From Azospirillum oleiclasticum (GTDB lineage Bacteria > Pseudomonadota > Alphaproteobacteria > Azospirillales > Azospirillaceae), in the NCBI RefSeq assembly GCF_013423485.1, contig NZ_JABFFR010000005.1, positions 186,001-250,000 of the forward strand: DNA of 64,000 nucleotides. The letters run 5' to 3'. A program made the translations under genes and the position numbers. Below are positions 42,942 to 52,221 of this stretch, one piece after another. The notes below the pieces were generated by a model. The model saw nothing but the letters and a program-made list of their open reading frames with translations. It was not told the DNA's origin and made no database searches. The stretch's first letter is position 1, and each line of letters opens with the position of its first letter.

Positions 42942-43856
42942 TCACCGCCCCTCCGCCGCCTGCCGCACCGCCTCCATGAACAGGCGCAGCGGCGGGGAGG
43001 GGTCGGTGTCGGCGCGGGTGGTCAGGCCGACGGGGCCGCTGGTGTCGCTTGTGTCGGCGGGCAGCTCCACCAGGGTGCCCTCGCGGAGGTCGGGCTCGGC
43101 CACGCCATACGAGATGATCCACACCGCGTCGGTGGCGCGGGTGAAGCTGCGGCCGAAGGTGGTGGACACCGTCTCGATCCGCCGCGGCAGGTCGCCGACC
43201 CCGCCGGCGATCAGCAGCCGCTCCACCGCCGGGCGGGTCACCGCGTCGCGGTCGGGAAGCAGCACCGTGTAATCGGCGATGCGCGCCAGATCCAGCTCCG
43301 CCACGCGCGTGAGCGGGTGGCCCGGCCGCACGACGACCGACACGCGCTCCGAATAGAGATGCACGAAGGCGAGGTCGCGCATCTGCTCGGGCGCGCCCAG
43401 CCGGCCGATCACCAGATCCAGGTCGCCGCCACGCAGCCGGTCCAGCAGATGGCCGTTGGGGCCGCTGGCGAGGTTGACCACCACGCCCGTGCGCGCTTGC
43501 TGGAAGCGCAGCACCGCGTCCGGCGCCAGCTTTGCGGCCACCGTGGGCAGCACGCCGATGCGGATGGTCGCGGCCCCCCCCATGCGCACCTGCGCCACGC
43601 TGTCCACCGCCTGCCGCAGCGCCACCATGCTGGCGGCGGCGTGGCGCTGGAACACCTCCCCGAACTCGGTCAGCGTGACGCCGCGGCGGCTGCGGTCCAT
43701 CAGCGCCACGCCCAGGATCTCCTCCAGCTCGATCAGCGTCTTCGACACCGCCGGCTGGCTGAGCGCCAGGGCGTCGGCCGCCCGGCCGACGCTGCGCCGC
43801 CGCGCCACCTCCAGAAAACACTGGATGTGCCGGTGCCGGAGGCGCGGGTCGAGCAT
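42942..43856 (-). CDS. pcaQ: LysR-family regulator PcaQ
   Basis: Activator of the pcaDCHG operon, 304 aa. It shows the PcaQ-type N-terminus HRHIQCFLEVARRRSVGRAADALALSQPAVS in its helix-turn-helix, and the effector region starts IRIGVLPTVAAKLAPDA, a stretch typical of PcaQ. In rhizobia PcaQ responds to beta-carboxy-cis,cis-muconate; the same is expected here. Divergent from pcaD with a 110-bp control region that holds a LysR-type dyad. Confidence 0.9.
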   Translation of the reverse strand: MLDPRLRHRHIQCFLEVARRRSVGRAADALALSQPAVSKTLIELEEILGVALMDRSRRGVTLTEFGEVFQRHAAASMVALRQAVDSVAQVRMGGAATIRIGVLPTVAAKLAPDAVLRFQQARTGVVVNLASGPNGHLLDRLRGGDLDLVIGRLGAPEQMRDLAFVHLYSERVSVVVRPGHPLTRVAELDLARIADYTVLLPDRDAVTRPAVERLLIAGGVGDLPRRIETVSTTFGRSFTRATDAVWIISYGVAEPDLREGTLVELPADTSDTSGPVGLTTRADTDPSPPLRLFMEAVRQAAEGR

Positions 43857-43870
43857 CGGATTTCCCCTGA

Positions 43871-43891
43871 TTCATAACCTGAGGGAATGAA
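43871..43891. promoter_or_regulatory. PcaQ operator candidate
   Basis: A 21-bp dyad has outer arms TTCAT (43871-43875) and ATGAA (43887-43891) and inner arms CCT/AGG around a central G, with the LysR T-N11-A geometry. It contains ATAACC (43874-43879), the left half of the rhizobial PcaQ box ATAACC-N4-GGTTAA; the right half is less conserved (GGAATG). It lies 15 bp from pcaQ and 76 bp from pcaD. Confidence 0.5.
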
Positions 43892-43966
43892 TCTATCAGG
43901 AACGACCATTTTCGATGACGGGAATCTTCGTATAAAGTCCAGCATTCTGTGGGAGGAGCAGAGCCG

Positions 43967-44761
43967 ATGAAGGCCGTCAGCAACAACGACATCGTGATCC
44001 GCTACCGGGAGGACGGGCGCCGCGACGGGCCGGTTCTGCTGTTTTCCAACTCGCTCGGCACCGATCTCCAGGTGTGGGACAAAGTGGTGCCCGCCTTCAC
44101 CGGCGATTTCCGGGTGCTGCGCTACGACACCCGCGGGCATGGCCTGTCCGACGCGCCGGCCGCACCCTACAGCCTCGACGACCATGTGGGCGATATGCTC
44201 GCGGTGATGGACGACGCCGGCGTCGAGCGCGCCATCCTGGTCGGCCTGTCGGTCGGCGGGCTGATCGCGCAGGGTGTCGCGGCGCGCGCGCCAGAGCGGG
44301 TGCGGGCGCTGGTGCTGAGCAACACCGCGCACCGGATCGGCAGCGTGGAGAGCTGGACCCAGCGCATGGACGCCATATCCGCGGGCGGCATCGCGTCGAT
44401 CGCCGACGCGATCCTGGAGCGCTGGTTTTCCGCCGCCTTCCGGCGGGAACGGGCGGCGGAGCTGGCGGTCTGGCGCAACATGCTCGTGCGCACGCCGGCG
44501 CAGGGCTATCTCGGCACCTGCGCGGCGCTGCGCGACGGTGACCTGACGGCGGCGGCGGCGCGCATCGCCGTGCCCACCCTGTGCCTCGCCGGGTCGGAGG
44601 ACGGGGCGACCCCGCCGGACCTCGTCCGGTCCACGGCCGGACTGATCCCCGGCGCCCGCTTCCACCTCATCGACGGCGCCGGCCACATCCCCGGCGTGGA
44701 GAACCCCGAGGCGGTGATCGCCGCCATCCGGACGTTCCTGAAGGAGAACGACCTTGTCTGA
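43967..44761 (+). CDS. pcaD: 3-oxoadipate enol-lactonase
   Basis: Hydrolyses 3-oxoadipate enol-lactone to 3-oxoadipate. Alpha/beta hydrolase of 264 aa: oxyanion region LLFSNSLGTDLQVWD, nucleophile elbow GLSVGG near residue 95, Asp in CLAGSEDG and His in GAGHIPGVE. The ATG at 43967 follows GGAGGAGCAG. First gene of pcaDCHG; the start of pcaC overlaps its last codons by 8 bp. Confidence 0.93.
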   Translation: MKAVSNNDIVIRYREDGRRDGPVLLFSNSLGTDLQVWDKVVPAFTGDFRVLRYDTRGHGLSDAPAAPYSLDDHVGDMLAVMDDAGVERAILVGLSVGGLIAQGVAARAPERVRALVLSNTAHRIGSVESWTQRMDAISAGGIASIADAILERWFSAAFRRERAAELAVWRNMLVRTPAQGYLGTCAALRDGDLTAAAARIAVPTLCLAGSEDGATPPDLVRSTAGLIPGARFHLIDGAGHIPGVENPEAVIAAIRTFLKENDLV

Positions 44762-45170
44762 CGAACAGCCGTTGCCGAACCGGTACGATCAGGGCATGGC
44801 GACCCGCCGCTCCGTGCTGGGCGACGCCCATGTCGACCGGGCCGAGACGAACAAGTCCCCCTTCGACGTGGATTTCCAGCGATTCATCGTGGAGGGGGCC
44901 TGGGGCTCCGTCTGGTCGCGGCCGGGTCTGACCAAGCGCGAGCGCAGCCTGATCACCATCGCCCTGCTGGCCGCCGGCGGCCATCACGAGGAGGTGGCGA
45001 TGCACATCCGCGCCACCCGCAACACGGGCGCCACCCCCGACGACGTGAAGGAAGCGCTGCTCCACGTCGCCGTCTACGCCGGCGTGCCGGCGGCCAACAG
45101 CGCCATCAAGGTCGCCAAGGACGCCTACGCGGCGATGGACGCCGCCGCGGCCGAGGGAGGAAAACCATGA
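44754..45170 (+). CDS. pcaC: 4-carboxymuconolactone decarboxylase
   Basis: Decarboxylates 4-carboxymuconolactone to 3-oxoadipate enol-lactone. The 138-residue protein has the family signatures RRSVLGDAHVDRA, RSLITIALLAAGGHHEEVAMH and ALLHVAVYAGVPAAN. It starts with TTG at 44754: AGGAG lies 6 bp upstream within pcaD, and the next ATG (44796) would delete conserved sequence. It overlaps pcaH by four bases. Confidence 0.93.
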   Translation: MSDEQPLPNRYDQGMATRRSVLGDAHVDRAETNKSPFDVDFQRFIVEGAWGSVWSRPGLTKRERSLITIALLAAGGHHEEVAMHIRATRNTGATPDDVKEALLHVAVYAGVPAANSAIKVAKDAYAAMDAAAAEGGKP

Positions 45171-45862
45171 GCACGGCACCGCGCGACTGGACCGCGCACC
45201 CGCCCTACCTGTACGCCGGGTACAAGTCCACCACCCTGCGCGGCCCCACGAAGCCGCTGATCCCGCTGAAGCAGAGCCTGTCGGAGATGACCGGCCCGGT
45301 GTTCGGCCAGGACTGCCTGGGGCCGCTCGACCACGACCTGACCCGCAACGGCCGCAAGAACGGCGAGCCGCTGGGTGAGCGCATCGTCGTCACCGGCCGG
45401 GTGCTGGACGAGGCCGGGCGCCCGGTGCGCAACACGCTGGTCGAGGTCTGGCAGGCCAACGCCGCCGGCCGCTACGTCCACAAGGTGGATCAGCACGACG
45501 CCCCGCTGGACCCCAACTTCTTCGGCGGCGGGCGCTGCGTGACCGACGAGGAGGGCAACTACCGCTTCCACTCGATCAAGCCCGGCGCCTACCCCTGGGG
45601 CAACCACCACAACGCGTGGCGGCCCAACCACATCCATTTCTCGCTGTTCGGGCCGACCATCGCCACCCGGCTGGTCACCCAGATGTATTTCCCCGGCGAC
45701 CCGCTTCTGCCGCTCGACCCGATCTTCCTCGGCACGCCGGAAGGCGCGCGGGAGCGGCTGATCTCCAACTTCGCGATCGACGTGACGGAACCCGGCTTCG
45801 CACTCGGCTACGTCTTCGACATCGTGCTGCGCGGCCCGGCGGCGACGCCGATGGAGGCTTGA
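45167..45862 (+). CDS. pcaH: Protocatechuate 3,4-dioxygenase beta subunit
   Basis: Iron(III)-binding subunit of the intradiol dioxygenase that opens protocatechuate to 3-carboxy-cis,cis-muconate; 231 aa. Iron ligands are visible as the Tyr residues in the GRYVH/PGAYPWG region and two His in the NHIHFSLFG motif. The N-terminal segment HPPYLYAGYKSTTLRGPTKP is characteristic of PcaH. It overlaps pcaC by four bases and precedes pcaG by 3 bp. Confidence 0.95.
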   Translation: MSTAPRDWTAHPPYLYAGYKSTTLRGPTKPLIPLKQSLSEMTGPVFGQDCLGPLDHDLTRNGRKNGEPLGERIVVTGRVLDEAGRPVRNTLVEVWQANAAGRYVHKVDQHDAPLDPNFFGGGRCVTDEEGNYRFHSIKPGAYPWGNHHNAWRPNHIHFSLFGPTIATRLVTQMYFPGDPLLPLDPIFLGTPEGARERLISNFAIDVTEPGFALGYVFDIVLRGPAATPMEA

Positions 45863-45865
45863 GCC

Positions 45866-46456
45866 ATGGCCCTGAAACAGACGCCCTCGCAGACCGTCGG
45901 CCCCTACTTCGCCTATGGGCTGACGCCCACCCAGTACGGTTACGATCTGCCCAGCATCGCCGGCCCCGAGCTGGCGACCGAGGAGACGGACGGCCAGCCG
46001 ATCCGCATCGTCGGCCAGGTGTTCGACGGGCAGGGCCAGCCCATCGGCGACGCCATGATCGAGATCTGGCAGGCCGACGCGCAGGGGCGCTACGCCCACC
46101 CGGCCGACAGCCGCAACCCGAACGCGACGTTTCGCGGCTTCGGCCGTTGCGGTACCGGAACGGATCCGCGCAACCGTTTCGTTTTCGAAACCGTCAAGCC
46201 CGGCCCGACCGGCGACGGCAGCGCCCCGCATACGACGGTGATCGTCTTCATGCGCGGCATGCTGACCCACGCCTACACCCGCCTCTACTTCTCCGACGAG
46301 GCCGAGGCCAACGCCGCCGACCCGGTGCTGGCGTCGGTCCCGGAAGACCGCCGCGACACCCTCATCGCGAAGCGCGAGGACACGGCGGCCGGCGTCGTCT
46401 ACCGCTTCGACATCCACATGCAGGGCGACCGGGAGACGGTGTTCTTCGAGGTGTGA
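45866..46456 (+). CDS. pcaG: Protocatechuate 3,4-dioxygenase alpha subunit
   Basis: Alpha subunit of 196 aa, same fold as PcaH but without the full iron ligand set. It shows QTVGPYFAYGL at the start, MIEIWQADAQGRYAHPAD and the subunit-typical VIVFMRGMLTHAYTRLYFSDE. It is the last gene of pcaDCHG, ending 12 bp from the convergent acyltransferase gene. Confidence 0.95.
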   Translation: MALKQTPSQTVGPYFAYGLTPTQYGYDLPSIAGPELATEETDGQPIRIVGQVFDGQGQPIGDAMIEIWQADAQGRYAHPADSRNPNATFRGFGRCGTGTDPRNRFVFETVKPGPTGDGSAPHTTVIVFMRGMLTHAYTRLYFSDEAEANAADPVLASVPEDRRDTLIAKREDTAAGVVYRFDIHMQGDRETVFFEV

Positions 46457-46468
46457 GGCACCCACCCC

Positions 46469-48421
46469 TCACCGCGCCATCGCCACCGGCCCGCTGCCTT
46501 CGCGCAGGAAGCGGCGGATCGGGTCGGTGGCGAAGGCGAAGTTGGTGCGGGTGGGGTGGTTGCTGTCGAAATAGATGGGCAGGCCGTTGGCCGCCGCCTC
46601 GCAACGGCCGTCGGCGCACAGCGTTCGCCACAGGGTCAGTCGGGAGGCGAGGCGGTCCCGCACCGACTCCACGGCGGCGAAATAGTCGCGGTTCATGGCG
46701 TGGTATTCCTCCGCCGTGAAGCGCGGGTCGATGGGGCGGTTCCAGGCGAGGGCGGCGGCCAGGGCGCGCGGCGCGTTGACGCGCACGCCCGGCAGGCTGT
46801 CGGCCAGATGAACCCGGATGCCGCGGTCGGCCAGGGTGGTGACGGTGGAGACGAGGCCCCGGTTCAGCGCGGCCGCCGTCTGCTCGCGGTCGTGCCGGGT
46901 CGTCCGCACGTCCGCCTGGATGGTGTCGCGGTAGTAGCCTTCCCAGAAGGCGACCATGGCGACGTCGCGGATGCCGCCGCCCTCGACCAGCCGGGCCACC
47001 GCGTCGGCGAAGGCGCGGCACGGCCCGGCATAGCCGACGCGGGTGATCCCGAACAGCGGCGCGCAGCCGTCGTAGCTCGCCACCACCGCGCGGACGCCAA
47101 GGCTGCGGAACGCCTCGTCGTAGAGGTGCTGCATCGCCCAGGCGTGCGAATCGCCCCACAGCAGCCAGGTCTCCGGCGCGCCGTCCGCGCCGATGATGCA
47201 GAGCCGGCCGGCCGCCACGTCCTCGGGGGGGCGGCTGTGGCAGGGCAGCAGCGCGTCGTTGCGGTTGCCGCTCATGGCGTCCACGGCGACCACCTGCGGG
47301 CTGAAGCGGCTTTCCCAGCCGCCGGTGACGTGCCCGGCCGCCCCCACCGCGATGAACAGCACGGCCGCCACCGAGGCGAAGCCGAAGGCCCGCCGCCCGG
47401 CGATGGGAGAGCCGCCGCGGCGCAGCGGCGTTTCCACGAAGCGCCAGGACAGCACCGCCAGAACGACGCACACCGCCAGCGCCGCCGCCGTCTCCCCCGC
47501 ACCCAGCGGCGCCATGGTGTGGTAGTTGGCGAAGACCAGCACCGGCCAGTGCCAGAGATAGAGCGAGTAGGAGATCAGCCCGACGAACACCAGTGGCCCC
47601 GTCGCCAGCAGGCGCGCGGTCAGAGTCGGGGCGGTCCCGGTGTGGATGACCAGCGCGGCCCCAAGGCAGGGGTACAGCGCGTTCAGGCCGGGGAAGGGGG
47701 TGTGGTCGCCGAAGGTGAGGACGCTCCACCCGATCAGCCCCAGCCCGAGCAGCCCGCCCAGCTCGTTCGCCAGCCGGCCGCGCAGCGCCGGCACCGCCCC
47801 CAGCGCCAGCAGCGAGCCGACCAGCAACTCCCACGCCCGCGTCGGCAGGAGGTAGAAGGCGGCGTCGGGCTTGTGGGCGACGCCGTACACCGACAGCGCC
47901 AGCGACAGCAGCGCCACCGGCAGCACCGCCGCCACCCAGCGCCCGCGGCCCCAGCGCAGCACCGCCATCAGGTAGAGCGGGAAGACCAGGTAGAACTGCT
48001 CCTCCACCGCCAGCGACCAGGTGTGCAGCAGCGGCTTCATCAACGCCTGGTCGTCGAAATAGCCGGACTGGCGCCAGAAGAAGATGTTCGACACCGACAG
48101 CACCGCCGCGGTCAGGCTGTTCGAGAATTCCTGGAAATCGACGGGCAGCAGCAGGATCGAGGCGGCCACGCCGCTGACCAGCAGCATGACCAGCAGCGCC
48201 GGCAGGATGCGGCGGATGCGCCGCTCGTAGAAACCGGCGAGCGAAAAGCGCCCCTGCCGCATCTCCTCGGCGATCAGCGCCGTGATGAGGTAGCCGGAGA
48301 TGACGAAGAACACATCCACGCCGACGAATCCGCCGCCGACGCCCGGGATCTCGGCGTGAAACAGGAGCACGGGAATGATCGAGACGGCACGCAGGCCGTC
48401 GATGTCGCTGCGATGCTTCAC
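46469..48421 (-). CDS. Acyltransferase 3 / SGNH-domain O-acetyltransferase (OafA type)
   Basis: Inner-membrane protein of 650 aa. Residues about 1-370 form the acyltransferase-3 domain with some ten helices (start RSDIDGLRAVSIIPVLLFH, then PGVGGGFVGVDVFFVISGYLIT). A C-terminal periplasmic SGNH hydrolase-like domain has the GDSHAW motif at the first block and FDSNHPTRTNF, with the catalytic Asp/His, at the last. Such proteins O-acetylate lipopolysaccharide or exopolysaccharide sugars. It stands alone, convergent with pcaG and divergent from the histidine kinase. Confidence 0.9.
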   Translation of the reverse strand: MKHRSDIDGLRAVSIIPVLLFHAEIPGVGGGFVGVDVFFVISGYLITALIAEEMRQGRFSLAGFYERRIRRILPALLVMLLVSGVAASILLLPVDFQEFSNSLTAAVLSVSNIFFWRQSGYFDDQALMKPLLHTWSLAVEEQFYLVFPLYLMAVLRWGRGRWVAAVLPVALLSLALSVYGVAHKPDAAFYLLPTRAWELLVGSLLALGAVPALRGRLANELGGLLGLGLIGWSVLTFGDHTPFPGLNALYPCLGAALVIHTGTAPTLTARLLATGPLVFVGLISYSLYLWHWPVLVFANYHTMAPLGAGETAAALAVCVVLAVLSWRFVETPLRRGGSPIAGRRAFGFASVAAVLFIAVGAAGHVTGGWESRFSPQVVAVDAMSGNRNDALLPCHSRPPEDVAAGRLCIIGADGAPETWLLWGDSHAWAMQHLYDEAFRSLGVRAVVASYDGCAPLFGITRVGYAGPCRAFADAVARLVEGGGIRDVAMVAFWEGYYRDTIQADVRTTRHDREQTAAALNRGLVSTVTTLADRGIRVHLADSLPGVRVNAPRALAAALAWNRPIDPRFTAEEYHAMNRDYFAAVESVRDRLASRLTLWRTLCADGRCEAAANGLPIYFDSNHPTRTNFAFATDPIRRFLREGSGPVAMAR

Positions 48422-48728
48422 CGTTCACCTCGGTCACTGATCGAATGCGGGACAGAAAGGAGAAGTGCGGTGCCGATGCCGTATCGCTTCACGAGAATCG
48501 CCGCTCCGCTGGTCATGGTGACGTGCTCGCTGCTCGAAGTCGCCGGGCAGCATAGCGGCCGGCGGGCACGGCCGCCCGTGCTTGAACGGCGATGCGGCAC
48601 GATGCTTGGGGTTACACGGATCAGCCGACTGCTTAAGCCGGCGACCTATGCACCCGGAGTCATATGCCAAAAGCTCGCGCGCGCAGGGGGAGGTTTGGAG
48701 ATACAACCAGTGGGGGCTGGAGGCATGC
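48422..48728. other. Intergenic region with no recognisable gene
   Basis: This 307-bp gap separates the divergent acyltransferase and hybrid kinase genes. Short frames on both strands lack ribosome sites and family resemblance. It presumably holds both promoters; no clear operator or stem-loop was found. Confidence 0.4.
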
Positions 48729-51329
48729 ATGGGGCTGTTCGGACGGCTGGTTGTCCTGGTGGCGGTCGCCGTGGCTCCGGCCGTCGCCATCCAGGCCATG
48801 AACGAGATCGACCTGCGGCGCGAGCGGCAGGCGGAAATCCATGGCGTGGCCGTACGCCTCGGACGCCTCGCCGCGTCCGAACTGGACCGCATCATCGACG
48901 GAACGCGGCTGCTGCTGGGCGCGGTGCTGGAGGGGCCGTCCGTCCGGACCATGGATTCGGCGCGCTGTTCGGCGTACCTCGCCGATCTCCAGGCGCGCTT
49001 TCCCCAATACCTGCGGCTGGGTGTCTTCCGGGCGGACGGAACGGCGATCTGCGCCTCCCGGCCGGTTCCGCCGGGATTCGACATCACCGCCCAGGCGCAT
49101 TTCCAGGAGACGCTGCAGACCGGTGAGTTCGCGATCGGCACCTACCAGTTCGCCGAGCGGCTGAACCGGCATGCGTTGCCGATGGCTCTGGCGGCGCACG
49201 ACGACGCCGGGCGTGTGATCGCCGTCGGCACCGCGGCACTCGACCTCGGCTGGCTGACCGATCAATTGGAAAAACGGTCGCTGCCGACCGGCGGCTCGCT
49301 GACCATCGCGGACCGCGAGGACACGGTGATCGCGCGCACCCCCTTCCCGGAGCGTTTCATCGGCAGCAGCATTCCGAACACCTTCATCCATCTGCTGCAC
49401 GCCCCCGACATCGGGTCGCTGGAGATGCAGAGCCAGGACGGCACGCGGCGGGTGCTGGGCTATGTGCCGCTGACTTTTGGGCCGCGCGAACTGTATGTCA
49501 GCGCCGGCGTTTCCACCGAGCACGAGTTCGAGGCGATCGACCGCGCCACCCAACGCGGGGTCGTGCTGATCGCGGTCGGGGCCACGCTGGCCCTGCTCGC
49601 CGCCTTCATCGGCGGACGGCTGTTCCTGATGAACCCGATCCTGCGCATCCTCACCGCCGCCAACCGGCTGCGCGACGGCGACAGTGGCGCCCGCACCGGG
49701 TTGACCGACGGAACCACCGAGCTGGGGCGGCTCGGGCTGGCCTTCGACGCCATGGCCGACGGGCTGGAGCGGCGCTCCGCCGACCTGCGGGAGGCCCAGG
49801 GACGGTTGCTGAAGCACGAGCGGGACTTCTCCCGCTTCCTGGTGGAAAGCTCGACCGACGGCATCCTGGCCTATGACCGGGACGGGCGGGTGACGCTGTG
49901 GAACCCGGCGGTCGCCGCGGTGACCGGTCTGGCGGAGGGCGACGCGCTGGGCCGGCATCTGCTCGACCTCTACCCCACCGGCCGCGGCGACGATCTGGAA
50001 GCCGCCATGGCGGCGGCGCTGTCCGGGCGCCCGCACGCCATCCCCAGCGCCCCCTACCACCCCGAGACCGGGCGCGAGGGGACGGTGGAGACGCAGCACA
50101 GCCCGCTGCTGGACGAGGACGGACGGGTGATCGGCGGCATCGCCTTCCTGCGCGACACCACCGAGCGCGAACGCATCGCCGCGCGCCTGCGCGAGACGCA
50201 GAAGCTGGAAATCCTCGGCCAGCTCACCGGCGGCGTCGCGCACGACTTCAACAATCTGCTCACCGCGATCATCGGCAGCGTCGAGATCGCCAAGCGCAAC
50301 CCGCAGGACCACGAAAAGGCCGCCCGTTTCCTGGACAACGCCATCACCGCGTCGGAGCGCGGCGCCCGGCTGGTGCAGCAGCTCCTGGCCTTCGCACGGC
50401 GCCAGCATCTGCAGGCGGCGCCGACCGATGTCGGGGACCTGCTGACCGGGATGGAGGACTTGCTGGAGCGCAGCGTCGGCCCCCAGGTGAGCATCGAGCG
50501 GATCGTCCCGGCGGACCTGCCGCCGGCGCTGGCCGACCCAACCCAGCTCGAACTCGGCATCCTCAATCTGGCGATCAACGCGCGCGACGCCATGCCGGAG
50601 GGCGGGCGGCTGACCATCGTCGCCGGTCTGGTCGGCGTGGCAAACGACGGCGACGATACCGGCGCCGACCTGCCGGCCGGCGACTATCTGTGCATCACCG
50701 TGACGGACACGGGGGAGGGCATTCCGCCGGCGCTGCTCGACCGCATCGTCGAACCCTTCTTCACCACCAAGCCCGTGGGCAAGGGCAGCGGGCTCGGCCT
50801 CAGCCAAGTGCAGGGTTTCGCCAAGCAGTCGGGCGGCGGCATGCGCATCGAGAGCCGGGTCGGGGTCGGCACCACGGTCCATCTCTACCTGCCCCGCGCC
50901 ACGAGCGCCGTGGCCCCCGCCCGCGCGCCGGTGCGCCCGCGGGCGGCGCGCAACCGGTCCAGCGCCCTGATCCTGCTGGTGGACGACCAGCCGGAGGTGC
51001 TGGCCGGCCTCGCCGGCACGCTGCGCGACGCCGGGCATCGGGTGGTGGAGGTGGCCGGCGGCGAGGAGGCGCTGGCCCGCATCGCCGCCGACGGGCCGCC
51101 CGACCTGCTGCTCACCGATCAGGCGATGCCCGGCATGAGCGGCGCCGAGCTGATCCGGCGGGCCCGTGCGGAGCACCCGGCGCTGCGCGCGCTGTGCATG
51201 ACCGGCTACGCCGAGGGGCAGGATTCGCCGACCCTGCCGGACGGTGTCCGTGTCCTGCACAAGCCCTTCGACACTGCCACCCTGCTCGCCGCGATCGACG
51301 CGGAGCTGGGTGTCGCGGTGTCGGTGTGA
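48729..51329 (+). CDS. Hybrid sensor histidine kinase with PDC, HAMP, PAS and receiver domains
   Basis: Membrane sensor kinase of 866 aa. Order: membrane helix (about 5-22), periplasmic PDC/dCache sensor (about 30-275), second helix (VVLIAVGATLALLAAFIGG), HAMP, PAS (about 370-475), HisKA with phospho-acceptor His505 (GGVAHDFNN), and HATPase_c with NLAINARDAMP, DTGEGIP, FFTTK and GSGLGLS. A C-terminal receiver has phospho-acceptor Asp797 (LLLTDQAMPGMSG). The ATG at 48729 follows GGAGG by 5 bp. No partner regulator is adjacent, so it is an orphan; the ligand is unknown. Confidence 0.92.
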   Translation: MGLFGRLVVLVAVAVAPAVAIQAMNEIDLRRERQAEIHGVAVRLGRLAASELDRIIDGTRLLLGAVLEGPSVRTMDSARCSAYLADLQARFPQYLRLGVFRADGTAICASRPVPPGFDITAQAHFQETLQTGEFAIGTYQFAERLNRHALPMALAAHDDAGRVIAVGTAALDLGWLTDQLEKRSLPTGGSLTIADREDTVIARTPFPERFIGSSIPNTFIHLLHAPDIGSLEMQSQDGTRRVLGYVPLTFGPRELYVSAGVSTEHEFEAIDRATQRGVVLIAVGATLALLAAFIGGRLFLMNPILRILTAANRLRDGDSGARTGLTDGTTELGRLGLAFDAMADGLERRSADLREAQGRLLKHERDFSRFLVESSTDGILAYDRDGRVTLWNPAVAAVTGLAEGDALGRHLLDLYPTGRGDDLEAAMAAALSGRPHAIPSAPYHPETGREGTVETQHSPLLDEDGRVIGGIAFLRDTTERERIAARLRETQKLEILGQLTGGVAHDFNNLLTAIIGSVEIAKRNPQDHEKAARFLDNAITASERGARLVQQLLAFARRQHLQAAPTDVGDLLTGMEDLLERSVGPQVSIERIVPADLPPALADPTQLELGILNLAINARDAMPEGGRLTIVAGLVGVANDGDDTGADLPAGDYLCITVTDTGEGIPPALLDRIVEPFFTTKPVGKGSGLGLSQVQGFAKQSGGGMRIESRVGVGTTVHLYLPRATSAVAPARAPVRPRAARNRSSALILLVDDQPEVLAGLAGTLRDAGHRVVEVAGGEEALARIAADGPPDLLLTDQAMPGMSGAELIRRARAEHPALRALCMTGYAEGQDSPTLPDGVRVLHKPFDTATLLAAIDAELGVAVSV

Positions 51330-51365
51330 GCCCGGCGGGGTGACCGCCGGGGGTGGCCGCATCCG

Positions 51366-52211
51366 TCAGTAGGGCCGGTCGGGGAAGGTCACCGTCTCGC
51401 CCGGCAGGCGCGGGCCCATCAGCACATTCTCGTGGTAGGTGCCAAGGATCTCGCGGCGGCGCAGCACGTTGCCCTCGGTCAGGCCGGGTTCGGGCACCGG
51501 CTCGTGGCCGAAATGGTTCCAGTGGTCCACCCCGCGCACGAGCTGGCCGGAGCCGCGCCCGACATTCTGCCGCGCCGCCGCCGGGGTGTAGTCGTAGAGC
51601 AGCGCCATCCGGCGGCTCTGGCTGAGGTTGGGGGCCGAGCCGTGCACGAGGTTGCTGTGGAAGATGGCGGCCTCCCCCGGCTCCAGCACGAGATCCACGG
51701 CCTGGCTCTCGTCCACGTCGATGACGCGGGCGACGAGGCGCTTGCGCTGCCCCGGCCCTTCGGTGAGGGAGAAGGGGCGCACCCGGTCCTGGGTGCCGGG
51801 GATGGCGCGCAGGCAGCCGTTCTCCGAGGTGGCCGGTGACAGGGCGACGTAACAGATGACGAAGGTGGGATCGACCTGGATGCGGGCGCTGTCCTGGTGC
51901 CAGCCGTAATCCACGGCAGAGCCGGGATTCTTGTTCCGGTAGACGCCGTTGGTCATCAGGATGTCGGGACCGATCAGGTCCTCCACCGCATCCAGCAGCC
52001 GCTCGTGGCGGCCGAGCTCGTAGACCCAGTCGAGCAGCAGGTTGCACTTGATGTCGAAGGCCCAGGACACGTCCTGCGGGCGTTCGGCCTCGAACGCTTC
52101 CGTCCTGGCGACGAGCTCCGCGACCTCCGCCGGCGTCAGCACCGGGATGCGGGTGACGAAGCCGTTCGCGTGGAAGCCGGCGATCTGCTCGTCGGTCAAC
52201 AGCTTGCCCAT
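51366..52211 (-). CDS. Phytanoyl-CoA dioxygenase-family protein
   Basis: Fe(II)/2-oxoglutarate-dependent oxygenase of the PhyH family, 281 aa. The iron-binding HxD is in GWHQDSARI and the distal His in FHSNLVHGSAPNL; Arg of SRRMALLYDY would bind 2-oxoglutarate. HxD is intact, so hydroxylation rather than halogenation is expected. It is on the same strand as, and 10 bp downstream of, the MATE gene and probably co-transcribed. Substrate is not deducible. Confidence 0.87.
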   Translation of the reverse strand: MGKLLTDEQIAGFHANGFVTRIPVLTPAEVAELVARTEAFEAERPQDVSWAFDIKCNLLLDWVYELGRHERLLDAVEDLIGPDILMTNGVYRNKNPGSAVDYGWHQDSARIQVDPTFVICYVALSPATSENGCLRAIPGTQDRVRPFSLTEGPGQRKRLVARVIDVDESQAVDLVLEPGEAAIFHSNLVHGSAPNLSQSRRMALLYDYTPAAARQNVGRGSGQLVRGVDHWNHFGHEPVPEPGLTEGNVLRRREILGTYHENVLMGPRLPGETVTFPDRPY

Positions 52212-52221
52212 TCCAATCTCC

